DNA of 64,000 nucleotides. It comes from Nonomuraea coxensis DSM 45129. GTDB lineage: Bacteria; Actinomycetota; Actinomycetes; Streptosporangiales; Streptosporangiaceae. Location: positions 8,179,001-8,243,000 of the forward strand of contig NZ_CP068985.1 in the NCBI RefSeq assembly GCF_019397265.1. Reading direction: 5' to 3'. Of the stretch, positions 17,512 through 25,598 are shown piece after piece. The notes below the pieces were generated by a model that did no database searches, had not been told where the DNA came from, and worked only from the letters and a program-made list of their open reading frames with translations. Numbering within the stretch: position 1 is the stretch's first letter; every line of letters starts with the position of its first letter. The position numbers were made by a program, and so were the translations under genes.

Positions 17512-18597
17512 TCAGAGGGTCAGCAGGGGCACCGCCGGCGGACGCTCGCAGGTGCTGGCGACCGTGACCGCCGCTCCCGAAGCGGCCGAGGCCAGCAGCG
17601 ACTCCATGACGTCGAGGACGTGGAAGGCCAGCGTCCCGCCCGCGCGCGGCTCCTGACCGGCCGGGGTGGTGGCGAGGTCGGCCAGGCCGACGCCGCGGCC
17701 CGCGGCCACGTAACCGGCCGATTCCGGCAGGTCACGCCAGCCCTCGTCGCCCACGCCGGAGAGCCGGACGACGCCGTCGAAGTGGTTCGGGTCCGGGACG
17801 ACCAGCGAGCCGCGCTCGCCGTGCACCTCGATGTTCGGCGCCTTGGTGGCCGCCGCGTCGAAGCTCATCACCAGCGTGGACAGCGCGCCCGATTCGTGCA
17901 CCAGGACGCCGGTGACGTGCGTGTCCACGGACACGGGGATCTCCTCGCCGCGCCGGGGTCCCGAGCCGATCGTGCGCTTGCCGCGCAGCCGGGAGGCCGC
18001 GCCGATCACGGACGTCACCGGGCCGAGGAGCGTCACCAGGCTGGTGACGTAGTACGGCCCCATGTCGAGAAGAGGCCCGCCGCCGGGGACGTAGTAGAAG
18101 TCGGGGTTGGGGTGCCAGCGTTCGTGGCCGGGGGTGACCATCGTGGCGGTGGCGGCGACCGGACGGCCGACGAGGCCGTCGTCCACGGCCTTGCGCGCGG
18201 TCTGCGTGCCGGTGCCGAGCACGGTGTCGGGCGCGCAGCCGACCCGTACGCCGGCCGCCTCGGCGGCCCGCAGCACCCGCGCCGCGTCGGCCGAGTTCGC
18301 AGCCAGGGGCTTCTCGCAGTAGACGTCCTTGCCGGCCGCGATCGCCTGTAACGCGACCTCGGCGTGGGCGGCCGGGACGGTGAGGTTGAGCACGACGTCC
18401 ACGCCGGGGTCGGCCATCAGGTCCGCGACGGGCAGGACGGGGGTGCCCGGCCAGGGGGCGACCGCCGCGGCGGCCCGGCCGGGGTCGAGGTCGGCGACGG
18501 CCGCGAGGCGCAGCCCCGGCAGGCGGTCGATGGTGCGGAGGTACTGGGCCGAGATCGCGCCGCATCCCACGACGCCGACGTTCAGCGGCTGGCCCAC
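17512..18597 (-). CDS. Gfo/Idh/MocA family oxidoreductase
   Basis: The protein has 361 residues. The N-terminal Rossmann motif GVVGCGAIS and the family signature CEKPLAANSADAARVL are clear. The C-terminal half is the alpha/beta substrate domain, with PDFYYVPGGGPLLDMGPYY. Members oxidise or reduce sugars or inositols using NAD(P). The GTG at 18597 overlaps the end of the ThuA-like gene by 16 nt and follows GAGAGGGG, so I choose it over the longer frame. Pairing with a ThuA-like protein is a recurrent sugar-utilisation arrangement (compare ThuA/ThuB of trehalulose metabolism). Confidence 0.88.
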   Translation of the reverse strand: MGQPLNVGVVGCGAISAQYLRTIDRLPGLRLAAVADLDPGRAAAAVAPWPGTPVLPVADLMADPGVDVVLNLTVPAAHAEVALQAIAAGKDVYCEKPLAANSADAARVLRAAEAAGVRVGCAPDTVLGTGTQTARKAVDDGLVGRPVAATATMVTPGHERWHPNPDFYYVPGGGPLLDMGPYYVTSLVTLLGPVTSVIGAASRLRGKRTIGSGPRRGEEIPVSVDTHVTGVLVHESGALSTLVMSFDAAATKAPNIEVHGERGSLVVPDPNHFDGVVRLSGVGDEGWRDLPESAGYVAAGRGVGLADLATTPAGQEPRAGGTLAFHVLDVMESLLASAASGAAVTVASTCERPPAVPLLTL

Positions 18598-19286
18598 AAC
18601 ATGCCCCTCTCGATGATCGTGCGTACGGTGTCGTGCCGGAGGACGTCGAGGCTGTGGCCGGGGGTGGTGACGAAGATGCGGCCCTTCCCCCAGCGGCGGG
18701 TCCAGAGGGCGGGCGAGGTCACCTCGCGGTGCCACGGGTCCCAGGGGCGGACCTTCTGGGTGGTCGTGGCGAGCACGTCGATGTAGGCGTCGGCGAGCAC
18801 CCAGTACTGCTCGGTGACGAGGTCGAAGTCGGCGAGGCCGGCGGTGATGGGGTGCTCGGCGGCCTCGGGCAGCAGGTTGACCGTGTAGGGGACGAAGTTG
18901 TCGGCCTGCGTGCCCTCCCGCTCGTCGGGGTGCTTGCCGGGGTGGCAGGCGAACTGGCCGCCGATGAGGTGCAGGTAGTCGGAGGAGTTGCGGTAGGAGT
19001 CGGCGATGCCGCCGTGCCATCCCGCCATGCCGGTGCCGGCCCGGACGGCGGCCTCCAGGCCCTTCAGCTCCTCGGGCTGGATGGTTCCCATGGTGTAGCA
19101 CTGCACGATGAGATCGACGCCGGACATGTACGAAGCGTCCGCGTACGGCACGGGCGAGTCCGCCCTCCGCACCTCGAACCCGTTCTTCTCGAGGAAGGGG
19201 ATGAAGAGCTCCGTGGCCTCGACCGGGGCGTGCCCTTCCCAGCCGCCCCGGACCACGAGAGCCCTGCGGCCCTGGTCACTTGCCAT
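18582..19286 (-). CDS. ThuA-like domain protein (trehalose utilisation type)
   Basis: This protein of 234 residues has the class-I glutamine-amidotransferase-like ThuA fold: VVRGGWEGHAP at the start, GTGMAGWHGGIADSYRNSSDY in the middle and WGKGRIFVTTPGH late. ThuA proteins take part in disaccharide metabolism with a Gfo/Idh/MocA dehydrogenase, which is exactly the downstream, overlapping gene. ATG 19286 is preceded by GGCGAAAG; the frame continues to 19382, but the extra residues look non-coding. A LacI-type operator candidate lies about 70 nt upstream. Confidence 0.85.
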   Translation of the reverse strand: MASDQGRRALVVRGGWEGHAPVEATELFIPFLEKNGFEVRRADSPVPYADASYMSGVDLIVQCYTMGTIQPEELKGLEAAVRAGTGMAGWHGGIADSYRNSSDYLHLIGGQFACHPGKHPDEREGTQADNFVPYTVNLLPEAAEHPITAGLADFDLVTEQYWVLADAYIDVLATTTQKVRPWDPWHREVTSPALWTRRWGKGRIFVTTPGHSLDVLRHDTVRTIIERGMLWASR

Positions 19287-19354
19287 GCTTTCGCCTATCG
19301 CCGAATGGGTCGAACGTACCGATCGTCGCATCTCGGCATAGGTGCCGCGTAAGT

Positions 19355-19368
19355 GGGCAGCGCTTTCC
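19355..19368. promoter_or_regulatory. LacI-family operator candidate
   Basis: GGGCAGCGCTTTCC has the AGCGCT core with flanking GG and CC that LacI/CebR-type sugar regulators bind in actinomycetes. It lies 69-82 nt upstream of the ThuA-like start, where it could block a leftward promoter. No LacI-family gene is in the window. Confidence 0.45.
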
Positions 19369-19476
19369 GGGCAGGACCCCACGGCTCGGGCGCGAGGGGC
19401 GGCAGCTTACGGATGCCTTAGTCCGGCGGGGTTCTCATGAGTTGAATGTCAGCGAATGAGACGAAAGGTAACGCCT

Positions 19477-20373
19477 ATGCAGGCCGATCATCATCGCGAC
19501 AGCCGGATCCGGCGGCCGGTGTTCGTCGCCGCCACCGCCGTGTTAATGGCGGCGGGCGGCGCCGGCGTGGCCGGGGCGGCGGCGGGCGCCACGCCCGCCG
19601 ACCCCACCGCCACCCCGACCCCCACGGACACGGTCACCGTCACCGACGTCCCCACCGCGACCCCCACGGAGACCCCGACCGAGACGCCCACCGTGCCCCC
19701 CACGGAGGCCCCTGTTCCCGAACTCGCGCCGCTCAGCCCCTGGGGCTTCGTCGGAGCGATGCACGGCGAGTTCGCGGTGGCCACGAAGGACGGCTGCGGC
19801 TCGGTGACGCTCTCCGCCCAGACGGGCCGGGCGACCGCCGTCTCCGAGGGCTCCATCACGGTACGCAGCCAGGACGGCTTCGAGCGGACGTACACGATCG
19901 GCGAGGACACCCGCACGATCGCGGGCCGCCGCGGCAACGGCGCGGTCAAGCAGGACGACTGGGTGTCGGTCACCGCGACCACCGGGACCGCCGCGACCAC
20001 CGCCACCCCCGCGACGCCGGCGACCCCGGCCCCCGCGACCACCGGGACCCCCGCGGCCCAGGACGGCACGGACGGCGGCACCGCCCTGTACGTCTACGAC
20101 CTGTCGCGGCCGGTCAAGCGCTCCTGGAAGGGCTGGGGCAAGCTCCGGCACTGGTGGGCCCCGGCGCCGTCGTGGCGTACGCCGGCGGAATGCCCCACGC
20201 CGCCCGCCACCCCGACCGTCCCTCCGGCCGAGCCGCCCACGGACACGCCCACGGACATGCCCACCGTGACGCCGACGGAGACCCCCACGGAGACGCCGAC
20301 CGTCACACCCACCGAAACCCCGACGGACGCCCCCACGGAGGCTCCGACGGAAACCCCGACGCCGGCGTCCTGA
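19477..20373 (+). CDS. Secreted Thr/Pro-rich repeat protein
   Basis: The protein has 298 residues. A signal peptide (PVFVAATAVLMAAGGAGVAGAAAG) leads into a low-complexity Thr-Pro-Glu segment. A folded core of about 80 residues (GAMHGEFAVATKDGCGSVTLSAQTG onward) resembles a small beta-rich DUF5666-like domain. A second Ala/Thr/Pro segment, a short Trp-rich basic patch and a final TETPTETPT tail follow. The flexible segments suggest an extracellular or cell-wall-spanning protein. ATG 19477 has GAAAGG 8 nt upstream; ATG 19456 is an in-frame alternative. Confidence 0.75.
   Translation: MQADHHRDSRIRRPVFVAATAVLMAAGGAGVAGAAAGATPADPTATPTPTDTVTVTDVPTATPTETPTETPTVPPTEAPVPELAPLSPWGFVGAMHGEFAVATKDGCGSVTLSAQTGRATAVSEGSITVRSQDGFERTYTIGEDTRTIAGRRGNGAVKQDDWVSVTATTGTAATTATPATPATPAPATTGTPAAQDGTDGGTALYVYDLSRPVKRSWKGWGKLRHWWAPAPSWRTPAECPTPPATPTVPPAEPPTDTPTDMPTVTPTETPTETPTVTPTETPTDAPTEAPTETPTPAS
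20218..20364 (+). repeat. Degenerate tandem repeat encoding Thr-Pro-rich tail
   Basis: The 3' part of the Thr/Pro-rich gene consists of imperfect repeats of units such as CCCACGGAGACGCCGACC. A shorter run of the same kind lies near 19600-19710. These are coding low-complexity repeats prone to slippage. Confidence 0.7.
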
Positions 20374-20619
20374 CCCCGGCGTCCTGACGGCGCGTCAGAT
20401 CACGTAAGAGTCCCGAGCAGCACCCCGCGTCCCAGGTGACCTCCCTGGTGACCACCCGGGACGCCACCCCCCTCCCCTCCCTCCTCACCCCTTCGGGCTC
20501 CTCCGGCCACAAATCAGGCATTGACGAAAAATCCTTACATGGTACTCATGGATCGAGTCGGAAAGCTTCACCCCTCGATCCGTCGAGACCCCCCGGAGCT
20601 CACCCGAAGGGAGACGCGC

Positions 20620-21066
20620 ATGGCGCGTACCACGTCCGGCCCGCCCGCCGACTTACTCGGCCCCGTCCAAGGAGAGGTCTCCTGGTTCTGCTGCGGCAAC
20701 GCCTGGGGACCGTGCAGCAGCACCGGCAAGGGAGCCTGCGGAACCTGCAACTCCGGTAGCCTCCAGCACGCCTGGCCCAACACCTCCGACGCCTGCTGGG
20801 CCATCACCCGCCCCGACTCCTGCGGAGTCAGCCTGTCGCGCCGCACCTGCGGCTTCCGGCACCGCACCACCGCCCTGTGCACCGGTACGAGCGTCGTCAC
20901 CTCCATCGCCGACTGCGGCCCGCAGACCGACCTGTTCTGCGGCGAGCGGAGCTGCTGCGGGGCGACCTGCGCGAGCAACCGGCTGATCGACCTCACCCCG
21001 GCCGCCTTCAGCGCGATCGCCAGCCTGTCCGCGGGCCTGCGCCCGGCCGAGATCTCGGCGGCGTGA
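20620..21066 (+). CDS. Cysteine-rich protein (14 Cys), possible MauA-like light chain relative
   Basis: The protein has 148 residues, with 14 Cys between residues 24 and 117 and Trp at 22, 29, 52 and 60. The order C-x3-W-x2-C-S...C-x2-C-x2-G-S-L recalls the N-terminal half of the methylamine dehydrogenase light chain MauA, where a Trp in a CxxWxxC setting becomes part of the TTQ cofactor; a CCG motif (112-114) also occurs in both. This likeness is from memory and must be aligned. No signal peptide is visible from ATG 20620, which has an excellent GAAGGGAG ribosome site; ATG 20551 and TTG 20521 would add an Arg-rich leader. A Tat-signal gene and a MauE-like gene follow. Confidence 0.65.
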   Translation: MARTTSGPPADLLGPVQGEVSWFCCGNAWGPCSSTGKGACGTCNSGSLQHAWPNTSDACWAITRPDSCGVSLSRRTCGFRHRTTALCTGTSVVTSIADCGPQTDLFCGERSCCGATCASNRLIDLTPAAFSAIASLSAGLRPAEISAA

Positions 21067-21077
21067 GGGGGCCCGGC

Positions 21078-21674
21078 ATGCGCAGCAGACGGGATGTGCT
21101 CAAGTCCGCCGTGCTCGGCGGCGGCGCCGGCGTCGTGGCCGCCACCGCGCTCGGCTCACTCGGCCCCGAGGCCGCCTTCGCCGCCTCCACCACCGGCGTG
21201 GAGCCCGGCGCGCCCGACCCGAACTTCGCCGAGGGCCGGATCCGCTCGATCAAGGACAACACGCTGCTCGTCCTCGGCTCGAACATGGTCTTCCACACCA
21301 TCCGCGTCGTGGACGGCACCAGCCTGTGGAAACTCGGACCGGTCGGCTTCGACCAGGCCAAACCCGGCGACGGCCTGTACGCCCGCGGCGTCCGCATGCC
21401 CGACGGCATGCTGGCCGCCGAGGCGGTGTGGCTCAACATCGTCAACATCAAGGGCCACATCACCGACATCAAGGACCAGACCCTCCGCCTGGACCACAAC
21501 GGGCACGAGGTCCTGTGCCACGTCGTGCCCGGCAAGTCCGTCGCCATCCACTCCGAGTCGCCGCCCACCTCGGACCTGTCCCTGCTGAAGGTCGCCCAGC
21601 ACGTGCAGATCCTGGGCGCCTGGCGGCCGGACACCAACGAGGTCGACATCGCCACCGTGTTCTCCCCCCACTAG
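21078..21674 (+). CDS. Tat-signal exported protein, unknown function
   Basis: This 198-residue precursor begins RSRRDVLKSAVLGGGAGVVAATALG, a canonical twin-arginine signal. The mature part, about 155 residues, is predicted to be beta-rich with repeated strand motifs (GRIRSIKDNTLLVLGSN; GHITDIKDQTLRLDHNGH), suggesting two similar small barrels as in DUF5666-type proteins. It contains one Cys. ATG 21078 follows GAGGGGG. It lies 11 nt after the Cys-rich gene and is 7 nt upstream of the MauE-like gene, so the three form one operon. Confidence 0.72.
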   Translation: MRSRRDVLKSAVLGGGAGVVAATALGSLGPEAAFAASTTGVEPGAPDPNFAEGRIRSIKDNTLLVLGSNMVFHTIRVVDGTSLWKLGPVGFDQAKPGDGLYARGVRMPDGMLAAEAVWLNIVNIKGHITDIKDQTLRLDHNGHEVLCHVVPGKSVAIHSESPPTSDLSLLKVAQHVQILGAWRPDTNEVDIATVFSPH

Positions 21675-21681
21675 GAGGAGC

Positions 21682-22458
21682 GTGTTGAACGGGATCGCCG
21701 CGTCGCAGCCGTACGTGATCGCCCTCTTCCTCCTCTGGGCCGGGCTGATGAAGCTGTTCGGCAGGCGGATGCGGGCCCAGGCCGGGCGCAGCGCCCTGGC
21801 CCGGCTCGTCGGCGCGGCGCGCGCGGTCCCCGCGCTCCGCCTCGTCGGGCTGGCCGAGCTCGCCGTGGCCGCCGCGCTGCTCGTCCCGCCGCTCCACCCC
21901 CTGGACGGCGCGGCCGCCGCGCTGCTGGCGGCGGGCTTCCTCGGCTACCTCGGCTACGCCTACGTGGCCGCGCCGGCCGCGTCCTGCGGCTGCCTCGGCG
22001 ACCACGCCAAGCCCGTGGACGTACGGTCCTTCGCCCGTGCCGGGCTGCTGCTCGCCGCCGGGCTCCTCGCGACGACCGCGCCGGCCGCGCAACCGCCGAT
22101 CGGGCCCGTGGCCGTCCTGGAGGTCGTGGCGCTGCTCGCCCTCTCCTCCGAACTGGACCGGCACTGGCTTGTCCCGCTGCGCCGCCTCCGGGTCCGCCTC
22201 CGCCCGCCGCTCACCGCGCCGCCCGCCTCCGGGGACGTCCCCCTGGAGACCTCGCTGCACCTGCTGCGCCGCAGCCCCGCGTACTGCTCGGCGTCCGCGC
22301 GGCTCACCTCCGACGTACGCGAGACCTGGGACGAGGACGGAACCCGCTTCGTGGTCTACGGGGCGGGCCCGCACACGGCCGTCTTCGCGGTGCCGCTGTC
22401 CGGCGACGACCCACGCGCCGTCCGCGTCGCCCTCGTCGACGAGGCGGCCTTGACGTAG
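21682..22458 (+). CDS. MauE/DoxX-like membrane protein
   Basis: This 258-residue protein has four likely membrane helices in its first 155 residues and a cytosolic tail. The motif SCGCLGDH after helix 3 is the paired-Cys motif of MauE-type proteins, which help form disulfides in the Cys-rich methylamine dehydrogenase light chain. Standing two genes from a 14-Cys protein, it probably handles its disulfides. AGGAGG overlaps the stop of the preceding gene; it is 3 nt from GTG 21682 and 6 nt from TTG 21685, so either may be the start. The last about 100 bases overlap the convergent zinc-finger gene. Confidence 0.78.
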   Translation: MLNGIAASQPYVIALFLLWAGLMKLFGRRMRAQAGRSALARLVGAARAVPALRLVGLAELAVAAALLVPPLHPLDGAAAALLAAGFLGYLGYAYVAAPAASCGCLGDHAKPVDVRSFARAGLLLAAGLLATTAPAAQPPIGPVAVLEVVALLALSSELDRHWLVPLRRLRVRLRPPLTAPPASGDVPLETSLHLLRRSPAYCSASARLTSDVRETWDEDGTRFVVYGAGPHTAVFAVPLSGDDPRAVRVALVDEAALT

Positions 22459-22874
22459 TGGTGCGCGAGGACGATGCCCCTCCTCTCGTGCGACGAGACG
22501 GCGTCGGACCGCGACACTCTTCCTTGGTTCGCCGCGGCGCTCAACGCGACGGCCACGACGAAGAGAAAGAGCAACATACCTGCGACGACCGCGGCGACCA
22601 CCCAGCCCACCAGTTGGTCGGACGATCGCCGGACGGGATGGACCGGCGGCGGCCACGGGTGGGCCATCACGCTGGGAGGAAGCACTCGTACGGGAGGAGG
22701 CATCGATGGAACTGGCCGGGAGGGGGCGGGCCTCGGCGGGGGCGGGAAGAAGAGCGCGCCGGCCTGCGCCGGTACGGGGCCACGTCCGGTGTCGCAGCCC
22801 TGGCAGGTGGCGTCGGGGTAACCGTTCCACACGTCACAGAGGGAGCACCGCCAGTTCGGGCCGGAAGTGCTCAC
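22356..22874 (-). CDS. RanBP2-type zinc-finger membrane protein
   Basis: The protein has 172 residues. Residues 8-29 (WRCSLCDVWN...CQGC) match the RanBP2 zinc-finger consensus W-x-C-x2-C-x3-N-x6-C-x2-C exactly. A Pro-rich linker, a membrane helix (VGWVVAAVVAGMLLFLFVVAVAL) and a basic tail follow. The GTG start at 22874 overlaps the vWA stop by 4 nt. It is the last gene of the TerY-like operon. Its 3' end overlaps the 3' end of the oppositely oriented MauE-like gene by 103 bases, so the true C-terminus may be shorter in vivo if a sequencing frameshift exists. Binding partner unknown. Confidence 0.7.
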   Translation of the reverse strand: MSTSGPNWRCSLCDVWNGYPDATCQGCDTGRGPVPAQAGALFFPPPPRPAPSRPVPSMPPPVRVLPPSVMAHPWPPPVHPVRRSSDQLVGWVVAAVVAGMLLFLFVVAVALSAAANQGRVSRSDAVSSHERRGIVLAHHYVKAASSTRATRTARGSSPDSGTAKTAVCGPAP

Positions 22875-23578
22875 AGACTGTTCGCGATCGTGTCGATGAT
22901 CTCGTCGAGTTCGAGCTCCTCCAGCCCTTGTCCGGCCGTGGACGGAAAGTGCAGCGTCATGTTCCACTCTTCGGTGATGTCGGTCCAGGGATAGGCATCG
23001 GGCGCGAAGAGGACGAGGCGCTTGGCGCCATTGTCCATGATCGAAGCCTGGCTCCTGGTGTATCCCCACTGCTCGAACAGTTCGTCCATGTCCCGGGGAA
23101 TGTGCTGGGGATAGGTGTGCGCGGCGACCGCCTGCGGCGACCGGAGCGGATGCGCAGGCGCGTCGGTGAACATGACGATGACGTGGCGGCGCCGGTCCAG
23201 CCCTTTCTCCCACGGCGCGCCCATGGCCAGCGCGAGCGCCTCCAGTCCTGACTCGGGGACGTCGCCGCCGCCCGAGGCGCGCAGCCGCCGGATGAACTGG
23301 TCGAACTCCGTCGCCTCACCGGGGAACGTCAGGAACTCGGTCTCTTCGATGGCGTCCTCGGCGAAGTCGCCGAAGTCGCGGAACGCGATGACCTTGAGCC
23401 GGAGCTGGCTGATCTCCTTGCCCTTCCGGCCCATCACGTGGCTCAGCCGGTCGTGGAAGGTGAGGGCGCTCTTCTTCACCGTGTCGAGGACCGGAGCCAT
23501 GCTCTCGGTCACGTCGATGCAGAGCACGATGTCCACCGCGTACCGCAGGTTGCCTCGGTAGCCGTCGTCGTTGTTCAT
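22871..23578 (-). CDS. TerY-like von Willebrand factor A domain protein
   Basis: This 235-residue protein is essentially one vWA domain. The MIDAS motif is DVTESM (22-27), a DxTxS variant, with later GGGDVPESGLEAL and MFTDAPAH motifs supplying Thr and Asp ligands. It is soluble and probably acts as a metal-dependent interaction module for the kinase and phosphatase encoded just upstream. ATG 23578 overlaps the kinase stop by 4 nt (ATGA) and its own stop overlaps the zinc-finger start. The vWA, PP2C and kinase set matches the TerY-P triad known from tellurite/stress-response gene neighbourhoods. Confidence 0.85.
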   Translation of the reverse strand: MNNDDGYRGNLRYAVDIVLCIDVTESMAPVLDTVKKSALTFHDRLSHVMGRKGKEISQLRLKVIAFRDFGDFAEDAIEETEFLTFPGEATEFDQFIRRLRASGGGDVPESGLEALALAMGAPWEKGLDRRRHVIVMFTDAPAHPLRSPQAVAAHTYPQHIPRDMDELFEQWGYTRSQASIMDNGAKRLVLFAPDAYPWTDITEEWNMTLHFPSTAGQGLEELELDEIIDTIANSL

Positions 23579-24537
23579 GAATGGTTCTCCTTCGTTCTCA
23601 TACTGATGCGCACTCGTGAGCCCGGCGAGGTCACGGACCGACTGCGCAGCTCGCACATCCTGGAGTCCTTGAGCATCTCCAGGAAGATCGTCATCCCCGG
23701 CCGGGCCATGGGGGTCCTGGACGTCATCGCGCTGAGAAGGGCCCGCATGGGCTCGGCCAGCCGGTCGTCGACGCGCAGCTCCGCGCCGGCCAGCACGGCG
23801 TCGGCCGGCGACCCGAACCGGTCGTCGAACCCGGGCAGGGAGCCGGTCAGGTAGACGTGTGTCATCAGTCCCAGCGCGAAGACGTCGGTCTTCGTCGTCA
23901 GCCACTCCGGCCGCATGCCGGCGTCCCCCTGCACGTAGCGGCGCCACTCAGGAGCCGCGTACACCGAGTCCCCCGTGATGTCCTCCCGCGCCGGCGGACT
24001 GCCCGAGACGTAGGCATCGTCGAAGTCGATGAGCTTCGCCGTGTAGAAGGCGCCCGGTCGTCTCCTCCCGACGAGGACGTTGCCGGGCTTCAGGTCTCCA
24101 TGCACCACACCGATGCGGTGCAGCAGCCGCACACTGAGCCCCAGCGTGCGCAGGAGCACGGCCTTCTCCCCGGCCGTCAACGCCTGCGGCCGGGGGAGCG
24201 GGAGCGCGTGGACGCGTTCGGTCACCTTGTAGTACGTGACGCCTTCGAGGAAGAAGTCGAGCGCGAGGACCAGGTTGCCGCCGCCAGGGGCGTCCCGAGG
24301 CAGCCGCTCCATCATGGCCCTGTGCCGCCGCTCGAACTCCTCGCACACCTCCAGACGCAGCCGGACGCCGGCCGCGCTCGCCGTGGCGCCGGGTTTCGGC
24401 CGTTTCGGATCCAGGAAGCGCTTGATGAAGTACTCGTGCCGCCCGCGTTCGGCGAAGGCCCACATGCATCTTCCGCCGCCGCTGTTGGTCGGTTCGCTGG
24501 TGATGCGATAGCCCCTGATGAGCTGGCCGGCCCTCAC
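23575..24537 (-). CDS. Ser/Thr protein kinase-like protein
   Basis: This 320-residue protein has a eukaryotic-type kinase fold. Lys39 (FIKRF) is the likely ATP-binding lysine, the catalytic loop is HGDLKPGN (146-153), and the metal-binding motif is DFDD (171-174) in place of DFG. YAAPEW follows as the APE-like motif. The glycine-rich loop is weak (SGGGRC). It has no membrane helix, so it is a cytosolic kinase, unlike PknB types. The GTG start overlaps the phosphatase stop by 4 nt. It is the kinase of the TerY-P triad here; substrates are probably within the operon. Confidence 0.85.
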   Translation of the reverse strand: MRAGQLIRGYRITSEPTNSGGGRCMWAFAERGRHEYFIKRFLDPKRPKPGATASAAGVRLRLEVCEEFERRHRAMMERLPRDAPGGGNLVLALDFFLEGVTYYKVTERVHALPLPRPQALTAGEKAVLLRTLGLSVRLLHRIGVVHGDLKPGNVLVGRRRPGAFYTAKLIDFDDAYVSGSPPAREDITGDSVYAAPEWRRYVQGDAGMRPEWLTTKTDVFALGLMTHVYLTGSLPGFDDRFGSPADAVLAGAELRVDDRLAEPMRALLSAMTSRTPMARPGMTIFLEMLKDSRMCELRSRSVTSPGSRVRISMRTKENHS

Positions 24538-25598
24538 GCCGGCTCCTTCGCGGGCCTCGCCGGCGGCATGAGCCGCTCATAGGCCGGCCGGTACTCGTCC
24601 CAGGCGCGCAGGCGCCACTCCGACGCCGTCAGGTCCTCCGCCGGGAGATCGGCGGGGCGGTAGCGTGCCTCGGCCTCCCGCGCACGGCGGATGAAGCCCG
24701 ATCGAAGCTGCGCGAAGTCCGCGAACCCCAACGCCGCGAGGCTGAGGGAGGCGTCGTCGCCGGTGTAGCTCGACACCAGCCTCGCCAGCAGCTCGGCCCA
24801 CTCCTGCTCGTCGCGCGCCTCCTGGAGGGTGCTCAGCAGGTGACACTCGAAGTGCGCGGGCGTCCCGACATAGCCGAAGAAGCCGTCGGTGGCGCAGACC
24901 AGGACGCACGGCAAGGGCAGTCGCAGCGTGTGCGAGTCGATGACGAACTCCTGGCCGGCGCAGATCAGGTTGGTCATCGGCGGGTCCTGCGTCAATTGCC
25001 GCAGGCAGTCCGTCTCCTCCGTGTGGTCCCGGGTCAACGCCTGCAAGCCGCTTTCACGGCTCAGCGCGTACACCCGCGAGTCGCCGGCCCAGAGCGCCCG
25101 GCACTCGGCCGCCTCCCCGTCCAGCCGGTAGCGCAGTACGGCCATGGTGGTCGGGAGCCACTTCCGCATCCGGCTGACGATCTTGCTGGGAGGCGGCGCC
25201 GGCACGCTGGACAACAGCTCCGCCAGGTGCCCGCGCAGCGACTCCGGCGTGCCCCCGGGATCAGGGTCCGGGCCCTGGCTGCGGAACCATGCCTCGACAC
25301 CGGCCCTGACGAGCCGGGCCCCGATCCAGGCCCCGCTCCTGCGCGTACCGTCGGACAGCTCACAGGAGGCCCCCGCCCCGGCGCCGCCCAGCCCGTCGAA
25401 GACGCCCAGGATCCCCTCCCCGTCCGGCATCCGGTGCGTGAACAGCGGCTCGGCGTCCTCTCCTCGCCCTTCGCACCGCTCGGTCCAGACGCCGATGGCC
25501 AGCACCCGTGGGGCCATGTAGTGCCACACGACGCCCGTTCCGGACGGGTCGGGGAGGCCGGCCCCGCATACCTTCACCTCCGTCACCTGCTGGGTCAC
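24534..25598 (-). CDS. PP2C-family protein phosphatase
   Basis: This 354-residue protein has a PPM/PP2C domain with GRGEDAEPLF (45-54), GVFDGLGG (65-72), AGDSRVYAL, CATDGFFGYV and GDDASL, which together supply the metal-binding aspartates. A helical C-terminal region of about 80 residues is extra to the core. It should reverse phosphorylation by the neighbouring kinase. The GTG start overlaps the SPFH-like gene's stop by 4 nt and the gene ends inside the kinase start, so synthesis is coupled in this part of the operon. Confidence 0.87.
   Translation of the reverse strand: MTQQVTEVKVCGAGLPDPSGTGVVWHYMAPRVLAIGVWTERCEGRGEDAEPLFTHRMPDGEGILGVFDGLGGAGAGASCELSDGTRRSGAWIGARLVRAGVEAWFRSQGPDPDPGGTPESLRGHLAELLSSVPAPPPSKIVSRMRKWLPTTMAVLRYRLDGEAAECRALWAGDSRVYALSRESGLQALTRDHTEETDCLRQLTQDPPMTNLICAGQEFVIDSHTLRLPLPCVLVCATDGFFGYVGTPAHFECHLLSTLQEARDEQEWAELLARLVSSYTGDDASLSLAALGFADFAQLRSGFIRRAREAEARYRPADLPAEDLTASEWRLRAWDEYRPAYERLMPPARPAKEPA

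Noticed and set aside
19600..20364. Possible CRISPR-like repeats
   Set aside because: The repeats are short, degenerate, without unique spacers and lie in frame within a Thr/Pro-rich coding region.
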